64,000 nucleotides of DNA from Flavobacterium sediminilitoris (lineage in GTDB: Bacteria; Bacteroidota; Bacteroidia; Flavobacteriales; Flavobacteriaceae). Positions within the stretch are counted from its first letter, which is position 1. Every line of letters starts with the position of its first letter. The notes under the pieces are model-generated. The model ran no database searches. It saw only the letters and a list, made by a program, of their open reading frames with translations, and was not told the origin of the DNA. The position numbers and the translations under genes are program-made. Below are positions 18,921-27,658 of the stretch, one piece after another. The stretch is taken from positions 1,550,001-1,614,000 of the forward strand of contig NZ_CP090145.1 of assembly GCF_023008245.1 (NCBI RefSeq), in the 5' to 3' direction.

Positions 18921-19565
18921 TTGAAAAAAGGATTACTATTATTATGCTGCTTGTTTATTATTAGTGGAAAAGCACAATCTGTTTTAACAGATAAAACTGC
19001 TGATAATGAGATTAAAAAAGTAGTTGTTTTTGATGATTATTTAGGTTTATTAAATCCTAAAAATAATATCAAAGCAGATAAGTCTGCCGTTAAAACCGAA
19101 AAATCATTTTTTCTAAAAAAACGATTTAAAGAAAAAGAGAAAAAAAGATTCGCAGAAGTTGTAAAAGATATTGACATTTTTCTTACTCGTATTAAAATTA
19201 TAGATAGCGCAAGAGTTTATATTGGAACTCCATATCATTATGGTGGAATGAGTAAAGACGGAATAGATTGTTCTGCTTTGATTTATAAAGCCTATAAAAA
19301 GAATAATTTTTTACTTCCAAGAACATCTATAGAGCAAAGCAAATTAGGTGAAAAAATTAAAAGAGAAAAAGCAGATATAGGAGATTTAATTTTCTTTAAA
19401 ACCAATAGGAGAAGAAGTATTTCACATGTAGGAATAGTAATTGAAAATTGTAAAGGTGATATTAGATTTATCCATGCGTCTTCAAGTAAAGGTGTTATGA
19501 TTTCATCACTGATGGAAACCTATTTCAAGAAAAAATTCGTAAAAATTAAAAGATTAATATTATAA
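18921..19565 (+). CDS. NlpC/P60 (C40) cell-wall hydrolase, secreted
   Basis: A 214-residue protein starting at TTG, which gives a typical signal peptide (KKGLLLLCCLFIISGKAQ). The C-terminal NlpC/P60 domain has the catalytic set Cys117 (DCSAL), His169 (SISHVGIV) and His185 (FIHASS). Family members cut the D-glutamyl-diaminopimelate link in peptidoglycan stem peptides. A second member follows after 6 bp, so the two arose by tandem duplication or work as a pair. Confidence 0.87.
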   Translation: MKKGLLLLCCLFIISGKAQSVLTDKTADNEIKKVVVFDDYLGLLNPKNNIKADKSAVKTEKSFFLKKRFKEKEKKRFAEVVKDIDIFLTRIKIIDSARVYIGTPYHYGGMSKDGIDCSALIYKAYKKNNFLLPRTSIEQSKLGEKIKREKADIGDLIFFKTNRRRSISHVGIVIENCKGDIRFIHASSSKGVMISSLMETYFKKKFVKIKRLIL

Positions 19566-19571
19566 TATATT

Positions 19572-20189
19572 TTGAAAAAAATACTCGTTTTTATCGTTTT
19601 AATTAGCATTGTAAGTTGTAAAACGCAATCAAATATTATTACTTCAAAAAAAGAAGCAAAAGAAAAAGGGATTTATAGTTATTCTGAAGATGGAAGAACT
19701 AAAACTGTAAAATCAAACAGAACTAAATCATCAGAAAAGAGAGAGAATGAAGAGATTGTTGATAAAGATGACAAAGGAAGAAAGCTAGAAAAAAGAGCTA
19801 CAAATTCTTTAGCGAATAAAATTATTAATGATGCATTAGATAATTTAGGTGTTAAATATAGAACTGGAGGAACAACAAAAACAGGGATGGATTGCTCAGG
19901 ACTTGTTTTTAGTACTTATGGGAATTATGATATTTCTTTGCCAAGAACATCTATTGATATGTCTAGACATGGTCAAAAAATTAAAAAAAATGAAGCACAA
20001 CCTGGTGATTTAATTTTTTTCAAAACAAATGGAAGAAGCGTTATTAACCATGTAGGAATTATTACAGAAATTGTAAATGATGAAATTAAATTCATCCATT
20101 CATCTACAAAAAGAGGTGTTATTGTTTCTTCAACTTTGGATGCATATTATTCTAAAACATTTGCTCAAATAAATCGTGTTTTAGACTAA
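19572..20189 (+). CDS. NlpC/P60 (C40) cell-wall hydrolase, lipoprotein
   Basis: A 205-residue protein, again with a TTG start. The N terminus ends in a lipobox (ISIVSC, Cys16), so unlike its neighbour it is predicted to be lipid-anchored. A charged linker (residues 25-78) precedes the NlpC/P60 domain with Cys108, His160 and His176. The two adjacent paralogues differ mainly in anchoring. Function: peptidoglycan stem-peptide cleavage by family inference. Confidence 0.88.
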   Translation: MKKILVFIVLISIVSCKTQSNIITSKKEAKEKGIYSYSEDGRTKTVKSNRTKSSEKRENEEIVDKDDKGRKLEKRATNSLANKIINDALDNLGVKYRTGGTTKTGMDCSGLVFSTYGNYDISLPRTSIDMSRHGQKIKKNEAQPGDLIFFKTNGRSVINHVGIITEIVNDEIKFIHSSTKRGVIVSSTLDAYYSKTFAQINRVLD

Positions 20190-20194
20190 TAAAG

Positions 20195-22210
20195 ATGAAG
20201 CTACTTAAGTTCCCAATAATAACAATTACGGTCAGCTTTGTATTAGGAATTTTAGCAAATCATTTTTTAAGGTTACCATTTTTAGTAATCTTAATTTTTC
20301 TTTCAATCTCTTTTTTAGTTTTTGTTTATGCCTTTCTAAGAGCAAAAAAACAACTTTTTCAAAACATATTATTTGGAATTTGTTGTTATTCATTTGTAAT
20401 CTCCTTAGGAGTGTTTTCTCATTATTTACATGAAGAAATACATTATAAAAATCATTATTCTAAGATAATGAAAAGTGAAAATAATGAATTGAGAGGTACT
20501 ATCACTTCTGTAATAAAACCAAATAGTAAATACAATAAATATCTTTTAAAAATAAACCAGTGTAATAAAACAGAAGCATTAGGTAAAATTCTTTTATATT
20601 ATTCAAAAGAAAACAAAGAACAACTCAGTGTAGGTCAGGAAATATGGATTAATAAAAAGATTCAACCGATACAAAAATCTCGTAATCCATATCAATTTGA
20701 TTATTCAGAATATTTAGAAAAGCAAAACATATTTCACCAAGTATTTTGTAATAAAGGAGAGATTGTGAAAATTAAACTCACTAAGAACTTTGATTATTAT
20801 ATACAAAATTTAAGATTAAACTTAAGGAATAGTTTCACTGATCACAAATATGATGAAACTATAAGATCAATATTAGATGCTTTATTATTAGGACAACGAA
20901 GTTATATGGATAAAGAAACTATTGATAAATATTCTAAGGCTGGAGTTATACATATTTTAGCTATTTCTGGACTTCATATAGGTATTCTTTATTTCTTTCT
21001 AGCGTTTGTTCTAAAACCGATTGAGAAGATTAAATATGGGAAAACCCTCAAAATGATAGCTATTTTAAGTTTTTTGTGGCTATTTGCTTTTTTAACAGGT
21101 TTACCAGCTTCGGTAACAAGAGCAGTTACTTTGTTTACATTTGTTAGTATTGGGGATTATTATAATCAACAAAATAATGTTTACAATGCAGTAGCGGTTT
21201 CAGCTTTGATATTACTCATTTTTAATCCAAATTTTGTTTTTGATATAGGATTTCAATTAAGTTATGCTGCTGTAATATCTATACTTTTGTTTCAACCATT
21301 TTATAAGAGATGTTATTTTACAAAGAATAAAATAGGAATTTATTTTATAGATATTATTCTAGTTTCATTAGCTGCTCAAATAGGTGTTTTGCCACTAAGT
21401 TTGTATTATTTTAATCAATTACCATTATTGTTTTTAGTAGCAAATATTGTTGTTATTCCTTTGGCCAGTTGTATACTAATTTTTGGAAGTTTCACATTGT
21501 TGTTGAATTTTATTTTTAAGCCATTTGCATTGCTTTGCGGTAAATTACTTGTCATTTTTATATCTATAATGAATAGTTATATTACCATGATTTCAAAAAT
21601 AAAGAATGGAATTGTGGAAAATATTTCATTTTCAGCATTTTCAACAGTTTTATTATATTTATTTATTGGGACTTTGATTTATTGGATATATAACCCAAAA
21701 TGGAATACTTTTAGGAATTGTGCTTTTGCAATTTTAATTTTTCAATTGTCTTTCATTTTTATAAAAACAGAAGAGAACAAGGCTGATGAATTATTAGTTT
21801 TTAATAGTAAGAAAAGTTTAATATCTATAAAAGAAGGAAACAAAATAAATGTGTTTACTAATTCTATAGAAGAAAATAAGGGATTAATAAACGATTATTC
21901 TCGTGGAACATTTACAGATAGTGTTCATATAATTCCATTACAAAATGTATTAAATTATAATGAAGAAAGGATATTAATTATTGATAGCATGTCTATTTAT
22001 AAAACAAAATTGAAACCAGATGTAATTGTTTTAATTCAAAGTCCAAAAATTAATTTAAGAAGATTAATTAAAGAGGTAAAACCAAAGGTAATTATTGCAG
22101 ATAATAGTAATCCTTTTTACAAAATGAAGAAATGGAAAGAAACATGTGAACAAGAAAAAATCCCTTTTCATACAACAGTAGAAAAGGGATTTTATAGGTT
22201 ATTAAAATGA
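20195..22210 (+). CDS. ComEC/Rec2-family DNA uptake membrane protein
   Basis: A 671-residue polytopic membrane protein. The N-terminal soluble DUF4131/OB-like part spans about residues 25-190. The Competence core (about 225-490) contains AGVIHILAISGLHIGILY and LTGLPASVTRAVTLF. The C-terminal region (from about 530) is short and lacks the HxHxDH metal motif of the metallo-beta-lactamase domain found in long ComEC forms, as in many Bacteroidota. ComEC forms the inner membrane channel for single-stranded DNA during transformation. Confidence 0.9.
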   Translation: MKLLKFPIITITVSFVLGILANHFLRLPFLVILIFLSISFLVFVYAFLRAKKQLFQNILFGICCYSFVISLGVFSHYLHEEIHYKNHYSKIMKSENNELRGTITSVIKPNSKYNKYLLKINQCNKTEALGKILLYYSKENKEQLSVGQEIWINKKIQPIQKSRNPYQFDYSEYLEKQNIFHQVFCNKGEIVKIKLTKNFDYYIQNLRLNLRNSFTDHKYDETIRSILDALLLGQRSYMDKETIDKYSKAGVIHILAISGLHIGILYFFLAFVLKPIEKIKYGKTLKMIAILSFLWLFAFLTGLPASVTRAVTLFTFVSIGDYYNQQNNVYNAVAVSALILLIFNPNFVFDIGFQLSYAAVISILLFQPFYKRCYFTKNKIGIYFIDIILVSLAAQIGVLPLSLYYFNQLPLLFLVANIVVIPLASCILIFGSFTLLLNFIFKPFALLCGKLLVIFISIMNSYITMISKIKNGIVENISFSAFSTVLLYLFIGTLIYWIYNPKWNTFRNCAFAILIFQLSFIFIKTEENKADELLVFNSKKSLISIKEGNKINVFTNSIEENKGLINDYSRGTFTDSVHIIPLQNVLNYNEERILIIDSMSIYKTKLKPDVIVLIQSPKINLRRLIKEVKPKVIIADNSNPFYKMKKWKETCEQEKIPFHTTVEKGFYRLLK

Positions 22211-22214
22211 TAGA

Positions 22215-22688
22215 TTATTTTTCTTCTGTTTTAGAAACAATTCCTTTTGCCACAGTTAACCATTTTTCTGGTCCTCCAGCAACATAGCCAGTATTTCCAA
22301 GACCGCTTAAGTTCATTTTTCCTTCCTTTTTTTCAGGAGTAACAAACCAAACAGTAGGATAGCCTCTTACTTGAAACATATTTTGTAGTTGATGGTTTTG
22401 AGCTTTAATTGTTTCATCTTGAGGTGTTCTTTTTGGAAAATCTAGTTCTACTAAAACTACATTTTCTTTTGCCCATTTTTCAAATTCGGTCGTTTTTAAA
22501 ACCTCTTTCTGTAAACGAATACACCAACCACACCAATCTGAACCAGTAAAAAACAAGAGCATAGGTTTTTTCTCTTTGATTGCTAATTCAGATGCTTTAC
22601 TCATATCAGTATGCCATGTTAATTCTTGAGCATTGCTAATACTGAAACTTATAAAAAAGAGTATTAAGAGTATTTTTTTCATAATCAT
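22215..22688 (-). CDS. Exported thioredoxin-like protein
   Basis: A 157-residue protein with a signal peptide and a thioredoxin fold. The active site is WCGWC (Cys53 and Cys56) in the context FTGSDWCGWCIRL. The family (thioredoxin_7-like, DUF255-related) serves periplasmic disulfide exchange in Bacteroidota. It starts at MIMKK; the third residue may be the true start (22682). It is the only minus-strand gene between comEC and the POT cluster, with its own promoter box. Confidence 0.85.
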   Translation of the reverse strand: MIMKKILLILFFISFSISNAQELTWHTDMSKASELAIKEKKPMLLFFTGSDWCGWCIRLQKEVLKTTEFEKWAKENVVLVELDFPKRTPQDETIKAQNHQLQNMFQVRGYPTVWFVTPEKKEGKMNLSGLGNTGYVAGGPEKWLTVAKGIVSKTEEK

Positions 22689-22702
22689 TTAATTTATTAT
22701 AA

Positions 22703-22710
22703 CAAAATTA
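22703..22710 (-). promoter_or_regulatory. Bacteroidota -7 box for the thioredoxin-like gene
   Basis: On the minus strand the sequence reads TAATTTTG, matching TAnnTTTG, 14 bp before the first possible start codon. Confidence 0.55.
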
Positions 22711-22737
22711 GACAAAAAAGATGCCAAATTTTGTTTG

Positions 22738-24543
22738 TTATCTAACACCGTGCATTAGTTTTTTGATAACTGGCGTCATTAATATTGACAAAGCAGCCAT
22801 TACTAAAGAAATTATTGTTAACATCCAGAAGAAAGAACTTAACCCTGATTCATTAGCAATTTTATCAATTTTTTCTCCAAACATACCCGCACCTTTCATA
22901 CCAATTGCTACAGCTAAATACCAAACACCAAACATAAAAGCAATCATTCTAGCTGGAACTAATTTACTCACGTAAGACAATCCTACAGGAGAAATACACA
23001 GCTCACCCATTGTATGGAATAAATATACTAAAATTAACCAAATCATACTTACAGAAGCCGTTTTAGCACCTGGCTCAATTCCTGTTGCTCCAATTGCAAC
23101 ACAAGCCATTCCTAATGCTAATAATCCCATTCCAATACCATATTTCATATTTGCATTTGGATTGTATTTACTTTCCCACCATTTAGAAAATAATGGAGCT
23201 AATGAAATAATGAACAAAGAGTTTAATGTTGAAAACCATGTTGCAGGAACTTCTGTAATTGCTTTTGTAACTTTTTCAATTTTTAGCATCTCTAAAGTTG
23301 AATCTGACAATGTTATAAACCCTGCGGTGTAAAAATCTTTAATCAACATCCAAATTGCGATTGTCCAAATAATAACAAAACTGGTAGCTAAAATAATATT
23401 TGCAATTGCGTAATTTTTGAATGTTTGTTTGAATAATAAATATAAAACCCACGTTATAATTGCTAAAGGGACAATTGTAATTAATGTGTTAATAAATAGA
23501 AAGAATGTACTCCAATTACCTTCTAATACTCTATCTGTATAATCACTAGCAAAGATTGTTAATGAGTTTGGAGATTGTTCGAAAATTGCCCAAAAGAAAA
23601 TGGTTAAAAAAGCAAAGAAAGTTACTGCAATTAATTTTTCTCTTGTAATTTGAGAATACTTCATTAAACGAGTCACTAATAAGTAAATAAATAATAATAG
23701 TGCTGTTACTATAGCAATGTTGTTTCCATTTTCTCCTAAAAATCCGAATATATTTACAGCTCCACCAGAAATTTTAGAAGCAGGATCGTTAATGATCCAT
23801 AATAGACCTAATATTGAACAAACAGCAATAATACCTAATTCTAACTTAGTGAATGGGTTTCTTGCATCTGTGTCAGCAGCTTCAGATTTTGCTTTACTTT
23901 CTGCTGTTGGTTTTAATCCAATGTCTCCAAAGATGTTTTGAGATAACCAAAATTGTAACATTCCAAAGAACATAAAAATTCCAGCTAAACCGAAACCATA
24001 ACTCCAACCTACTTTTTCACCTAAATAACCACAAAGTAGAATCCCAAAGAATGCACCAGCATTTACACCCATATAGAATAATGTGTAAGCACCATCTTTC
24101 TTTTCTGGTCTGTCTTTGTACATTTCAGAAATTATTGAAGTCATATTTGGTTTAAAGAAACCATTTCCGAAAACTAATAAAATAAGTCCTAAATAAATTG
24201 AAAATTCCGTTTCAACAGCCATAGAAGCATGTCCTAAAGTCATTAAAACAGCACCAACTACAACAGCCCATCTAAAACCAATAATTTTATCAGCAAAATA
24301 TCCACCTAACATGGTTGATAGGTAAACTAAACCTACATAAGAACCAAAAAGTGCAGACGCATTTTCTCTTGTCCATTCCCAGCCACCACTAGTAAAAGAA
24401 GCTGTTAAAAATAATATTAATAGTGAACGCATTCCATAAAAAGAAAAACGTTCCCACATTTCTGTGAAAAATAATACAAATAGCCCTGCTGGATGTCCTA
24501 GGACAGGATTTTTAAAAAATTGATCTGTTGAATTTTGACTCAT
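22738..24543 (-). CDS. POT-family proton-dependent oligopeptide transporter (third in cluster)
   Basis: A 601-residue transporter of the major facilitator superfamily, POT/PTR2 family. Signature 1 (EMWERFSFYGMRSLLILFL) and signature 2 (FYMGVNAGAFFG) are clear. Family members import di- and tripeptides with protons. It is longer than its two neighbours, with extra sequence between the halves. It starts 4 bp after the stop of the preceding POT gene, so the cluster is an operon. Confidence 0.93.
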   Translation of the reverse strand: MSQNSTDQFFKNPVLGHPAGLFVLFFTEMWERFSFYGMRSLLILFLTASFTSGGWEWTRENASALFGSYVGLVYLSTMLGGYFADKIIGFRWAVVVGAVLMTLGHASMAVETEFSIYLGLILLVFGNGFFKPNMTSIISEMYKDRPEKKDGAYTLFYMGVNAGAFFGILLCGYLGEKVGWSYGFGLAGIFMFFGMLQFWLSQNIFGDIGLKPTAESKAKSEAADTDARNPFTKLELGIIAVCSILGLLWIINDPASKISGGAVNIFGFLGENGNNIAIVTALLLFIYLLVTRLMKYSQITREKLIAVTFFAFLTIFFWAIFEQSPNSLTIFASDYTDRVLEGNWSTFFLFINTLITIVPLAIITWVLYLLFKQTFKNYAIANIILATSFVIIWTIAIWMLIKDFYTAGFITLSDSTLEMLKIEKVTKAITEVPATWFSTLNSLFIISLAPLFSKWWESKYNPNANMKYGIGMGLLALGMACVAIGATGIEPGAKTASVSMIWLILVYLFHTMGELCISPVGLSYVSKLVPARMIAFMFGVWYLAVAIGMKGAGMFGEKIDKIANESGLSSFFWMLTIISLVMAALSILMTPVIKKLMHGVR

Positions 24544-24547
24544 AATA

Positions 24548-26092
24548 TTAATTGTTTAATTCTTTATCTACTCCGTGCATTAATTTTTTGATAACTGGAG
24601 AAAGAGCTAGTAATAAAACTCCAAATCCAAGCCCTGTATAAAATAAATATTCAAATAGTTTCAAATAACTTTGTTTTGCTAAATTTAAATCTGGTGCGGT
24701 TCCGTTTGTAGTATCTACAGAAGCTATGTTTGCTAATACAGAAGCTATAAATTCTGAACTAGCAGTTGCTAAGAACCAAACTCCCATCATGAAACCAACA
24801 ATTTTTACTGGGGATAATTTAGTAACCGCAGAAAGTCCAACAGGTGATAAACTTAATTCTCCACATGTATGTAAAAGGTAAGCTAAGATTAACCATATAG
24901 CAGCTACTTTTCCTAATCCAGAGACATTGATTCCCATTACTAAAGCGCCAAAACCTAATCCTACTAACATTAATGCTAATGAAAATTTAACGGCTGTATT
25001 TGGGTTATATTTTCCTAATTTTACCCATAACCAAGCAAAAACAGGTGCTAATGAAATTATGAATAAGGAATTGAAACTCAGGAATTGTCCTGCTGATAAT
25101 TCAAAACCAAAGATATGTCGATCTAAAATTCTATCAGCAAAAAGGTTCATAGAAGTATAGGCTTGCTCAAACAGAGCCCAAAAGACAATAGTGAAAATGA
25201 TTAAAATAGTTAATGCTATTAATTGTTCACGAGCTTTTCCGTCTAATTTTGTTGCAGCATAATATACAATATATAAAAATGAAACAGCACCAGCGACTTG
25301 TAAAGCTATTGAAACAGCATCATGATTTTGTACCATTTGCCAAAATATTAATGTAGATAAAATACTTCCAATATAAATTAACCACTCGTTTTTAAGTCCA
25401 AATGATTTTTGTTCTAAAAAGGCTGGATTGTTAGATTCTCCTTTACCCATTAATAATTTCTTACCTGAGATAAAGGTTAATAATCCGAAAAACATTCCAA
25501 TTCCAGCAGCACCAAATCCATAACTCCAACCATAAGCTTCTCCTAACCATACACAAACAATTGTTGCTAAGAGAGAACCTAGATTTATACCCATGTAGAA
25601 TAGTGTGAACCCAGAGTCTCGTCGTTTATCTCCAACAGTATATAATTCTCCTACTAAAGAAGAGATATTAGCTTTTAGAAACCCTACACCTAAAATAATT
25701 AAGGCTAGTGAAAAGTAAAAAATTTGTAAGGCCGTGTTATCTCTTGTAATTTCTCCTGTAATAGATTGTGTGGCAGCATTTCCCTCATAAGCCATTCCTA
25801 AATGTCCTAAAACAAGCATAATTCCACCAAAAACAATAGCTTTTCTAAAACCTAAATATTTATCTGCAATAAATCCTCCAATAACAGGAACTGCATAAAC
25901 TAATGCTGCATAACTTCCAATCAATAAATTTCCAGAATCATCAGAAAATAAGTGATACTTTGTTAGGTAAAAAATTAATAAAGCTTTCATTCCGTAAAAT
26001 GAGAATCGCTCCCACATCTCTGTAAAAAATAAGATGAATAAAGCTCTGGGATGTCCAAAAAAAGTTTTCTCTTTTATTGTTGTATTGGTCAT
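24548..26092 (-). CDS. POT-family proton-dependent oligopeptide transporter (second in cluster)
   Basis: A 514-residue POT transporter with the signature EMWERFSFYGMKALLIFYL and a second signature FYMGINLGSL. About twelve to fourteen membrane helices are expected. It ends with the motif PVIKKLMHGVD, nearly identical to the C terminus of the next paralogue, which shows recent common origin of the C-terminal ends. It is co-oriented with a DPP-IV-type peptidase that would supply its peptide substrates. Confidence 0.93.
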   Translation of the reverse strand: MTNTTIKEKTFFGHPRALFILFFTEMWERFSFYGMKALLIFYLTKYHLFSDDSGNLLIGSYAALVYAVPVIGGFIADKYLGFRKAIVFGGIMLVLGHLGMAYEGNAATQSITGEITRDNTALQIFYFSLALIILGVGFLKANISSLVGELYTVGDKRRDSGFTLFYMGINLGSLLATIVCVWLGEAYGWSYGFGAAGIGMFFGLLTFISGKKLLMGKGESNNPAFLEQKSFGLKNEWLIYIGSILSTLIFWQMVQNHDAVSIALQVAGAVSFLYIVYYAATKLDGKAREQLIALTILIIFTIVFWALFEQAYTSMNLFADRILDRHIFGFELSAGQFLSFNSLFIISLAPVFAWLWVKLGKYNPNTAVKFSLALMLVGLGFGALVMGINVSGLGKVAAIWLILAYLLHTCGELSLSPVGLSAVTKLSPVKIVGFMMGVWFLATASSEFIASVLANIASVDTTNGTAPDLNLAKQSYLKLFEYLFYTGLGFGVLLLALSPVIKKLMHGVDKELNN

Positions 26093-26127
26093 ATTATGGT
26101 TTTTCTGGTTAAATTGTAGTTGTTTGA

Positions 26128-27657
26128 TTAATGAACATTGCCCATTAATTTTTTCATTAATGGTGAAAAGATAAGGACTAATAATCCAGCTCCAAGAGAA
26201 TATTTTGCTATTAAATCAAATCCATTAGTATAAATAGAAAGTGTTTCTAATCCTCCTACGTTAATATCTGTACTTTCAACAGCTAGTTGTTTTGAAATAA
26301 ATCCTACAATTTGAAATGCGTAGGCAGAAGATAGAAACCAAATTCCCATCATGAAAGCGACAATGCGTTTTGGTGATAAATCGGTTATTTTGGATAGTCC
26401 AACAGGAGACATGAATAATTCTCCAATTGAAATTATAAAATACATTATTAAAAGGTATGAGAAAGGAACCATTCCATTCTCATCTGCACTTGCGCCACTT
26501 AATGAAAGAATATAGAAACTTAATCCAGCTAAGATTAGTCCAAAGCCAAATTTATAAGGTGTTCTAGGATTAAGGTTTTTCTTAGATAGATAAGCCCAAA
26601 GTAGTGAAATTGGAATAGAGAGGGCTATAATAACTAATGAGTTTAATGAATTTGTTTGACTAGCATTCATGATGCCATTTAAATTTACATTTCTGTCTGC
26701 AAATAGAGTGATTACACTTCCAGACAACTCATGGAATCCCCAAAAAAGAGTCATGAAAAATGTAATTAAGATAGCCATGATTAATTTTTTTCTTTCTTCT
26801 ATACTTGAATTCTTAAGAATAATGAATAGGTAAATAAAAATTAATACTCCAATAACTTTAAATAAGATATTTACGATATTTTGGTCTCCTAAAAAAGAAT
26901 CTTCTTTTCCAATAGATTTATAACTAGCTAATAAAAATGCTATTATAGGTGCGCATAAAAAAGCAACGATTGGGATAAATGTTTTTTGAGGAATTCCTAA
27001 AATTTTCTTTTCATAGATTTCTTTATTTGGTGGTAATCCTTTGTCTCCAAAAACATTCTTTTTTATTCCGCTCCAAAAGAAAAGTAATCCAGTAAGCATT
27101 CCTAATCCTGCTAAACCAAAACCATAATGCCAGCCATACGTTTGTCCTAGCCAACCACATAGTAGTGGTGCAGCAAATCCTCCAATGTTAATTCCCATAT
27201 AAAAAATGGTAAATCCAGAATCTTTTCTTCTGTCTCCATCTTCGTATAATGAACCAACGAAAGTTGAAATGTTTGGTTTAAAAAAGCCATTTCCTACAAC
27301 AATGAATGCTAATGCAAGGAAAAAAGCAATGTCATTTTCAATTGCTAAGACAAAATGACCTAGAGACATTAAAATTCCACCAAGAAAAATAGAGCTACGC
27401 ATTCCTAAAATTTTATCAGAAATACGACCACCTATAACAGTTGAAGCGTAAACTAGTGAGCCATATGAAGCATAAACAGCAGCAGCAGCTACATCTCTTT
27501 CGGCTAAAGCTTTAAAGATTTCGTTAACCATGTAAAGCATTAGTAATGCTCTCATTCCATAAAAACTAAATCTTTCCCAAAGTTCTGCGAAGAACAAATA
27601 AAATAAACCTTTAGGATGTCCAAATAATTCAGGCTGTTTATCAGTAATACTGTTCAT
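26128..27657 (-). CDS. POT-family proton-dependent oligopeptide transporter (first in cluster)
   Basis: A 509-residue POT transporter with the signature ELWERFSFYGMRALLMLYM and second signature FYMGINIGGF. It begins 1 bp after the stop of the dipeptidyl peptidase gene, implying tight coupling: the peptidase releases dipeptides and the transporter imports them. The C-terminal motif SPLMKKLMGNVH resembles that of its paralogues. Confidence 0.93.
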   Translation of the reverse strand: MNSITDKQPELFGHPKGLFYLFFAELWERFSFYGMRALLMLYMVNEIFKALAERDVAAAAVYASYGSLVYASTVIGGRISDKILGMRSSIFLGGILMSLGHFVLAIENDIAFFLALAFIVVGNGFFKPNISTFVGSLYEDGDRRKDSGFTIFYMGINIGGFAAPLLCGWLGQTYGWHYGFGLAGLGMLTGLLFFWSGIKKNVFGDKGLPPNKEIYEKKILGIPQKTFIPIVAFLCAPIIAFLLASYKSIGKEDSFLGDQNIVNILFKVIGVLIFIYLFIILKNSSIEERKKLIMAILITFFMTLFWGFHELSGSVITLFADRNVNLNGIMNASQTNSLNSLVIIALSIPISLLWAYLSKKNLNPRTPYKFGFGLILAGLSFYILSLSGASADENGMVPFSYLLIMYFIISIGELFMSPVGLSKITDLSPKRIVAFMMGIWFLSSAYAFQIVGFISKQLAVESTDINVGGLETLSIYTNGFDLIAKYSLGAGLLVLIFSPLMKKLMGNVH

Positions 27658-27658
27658 G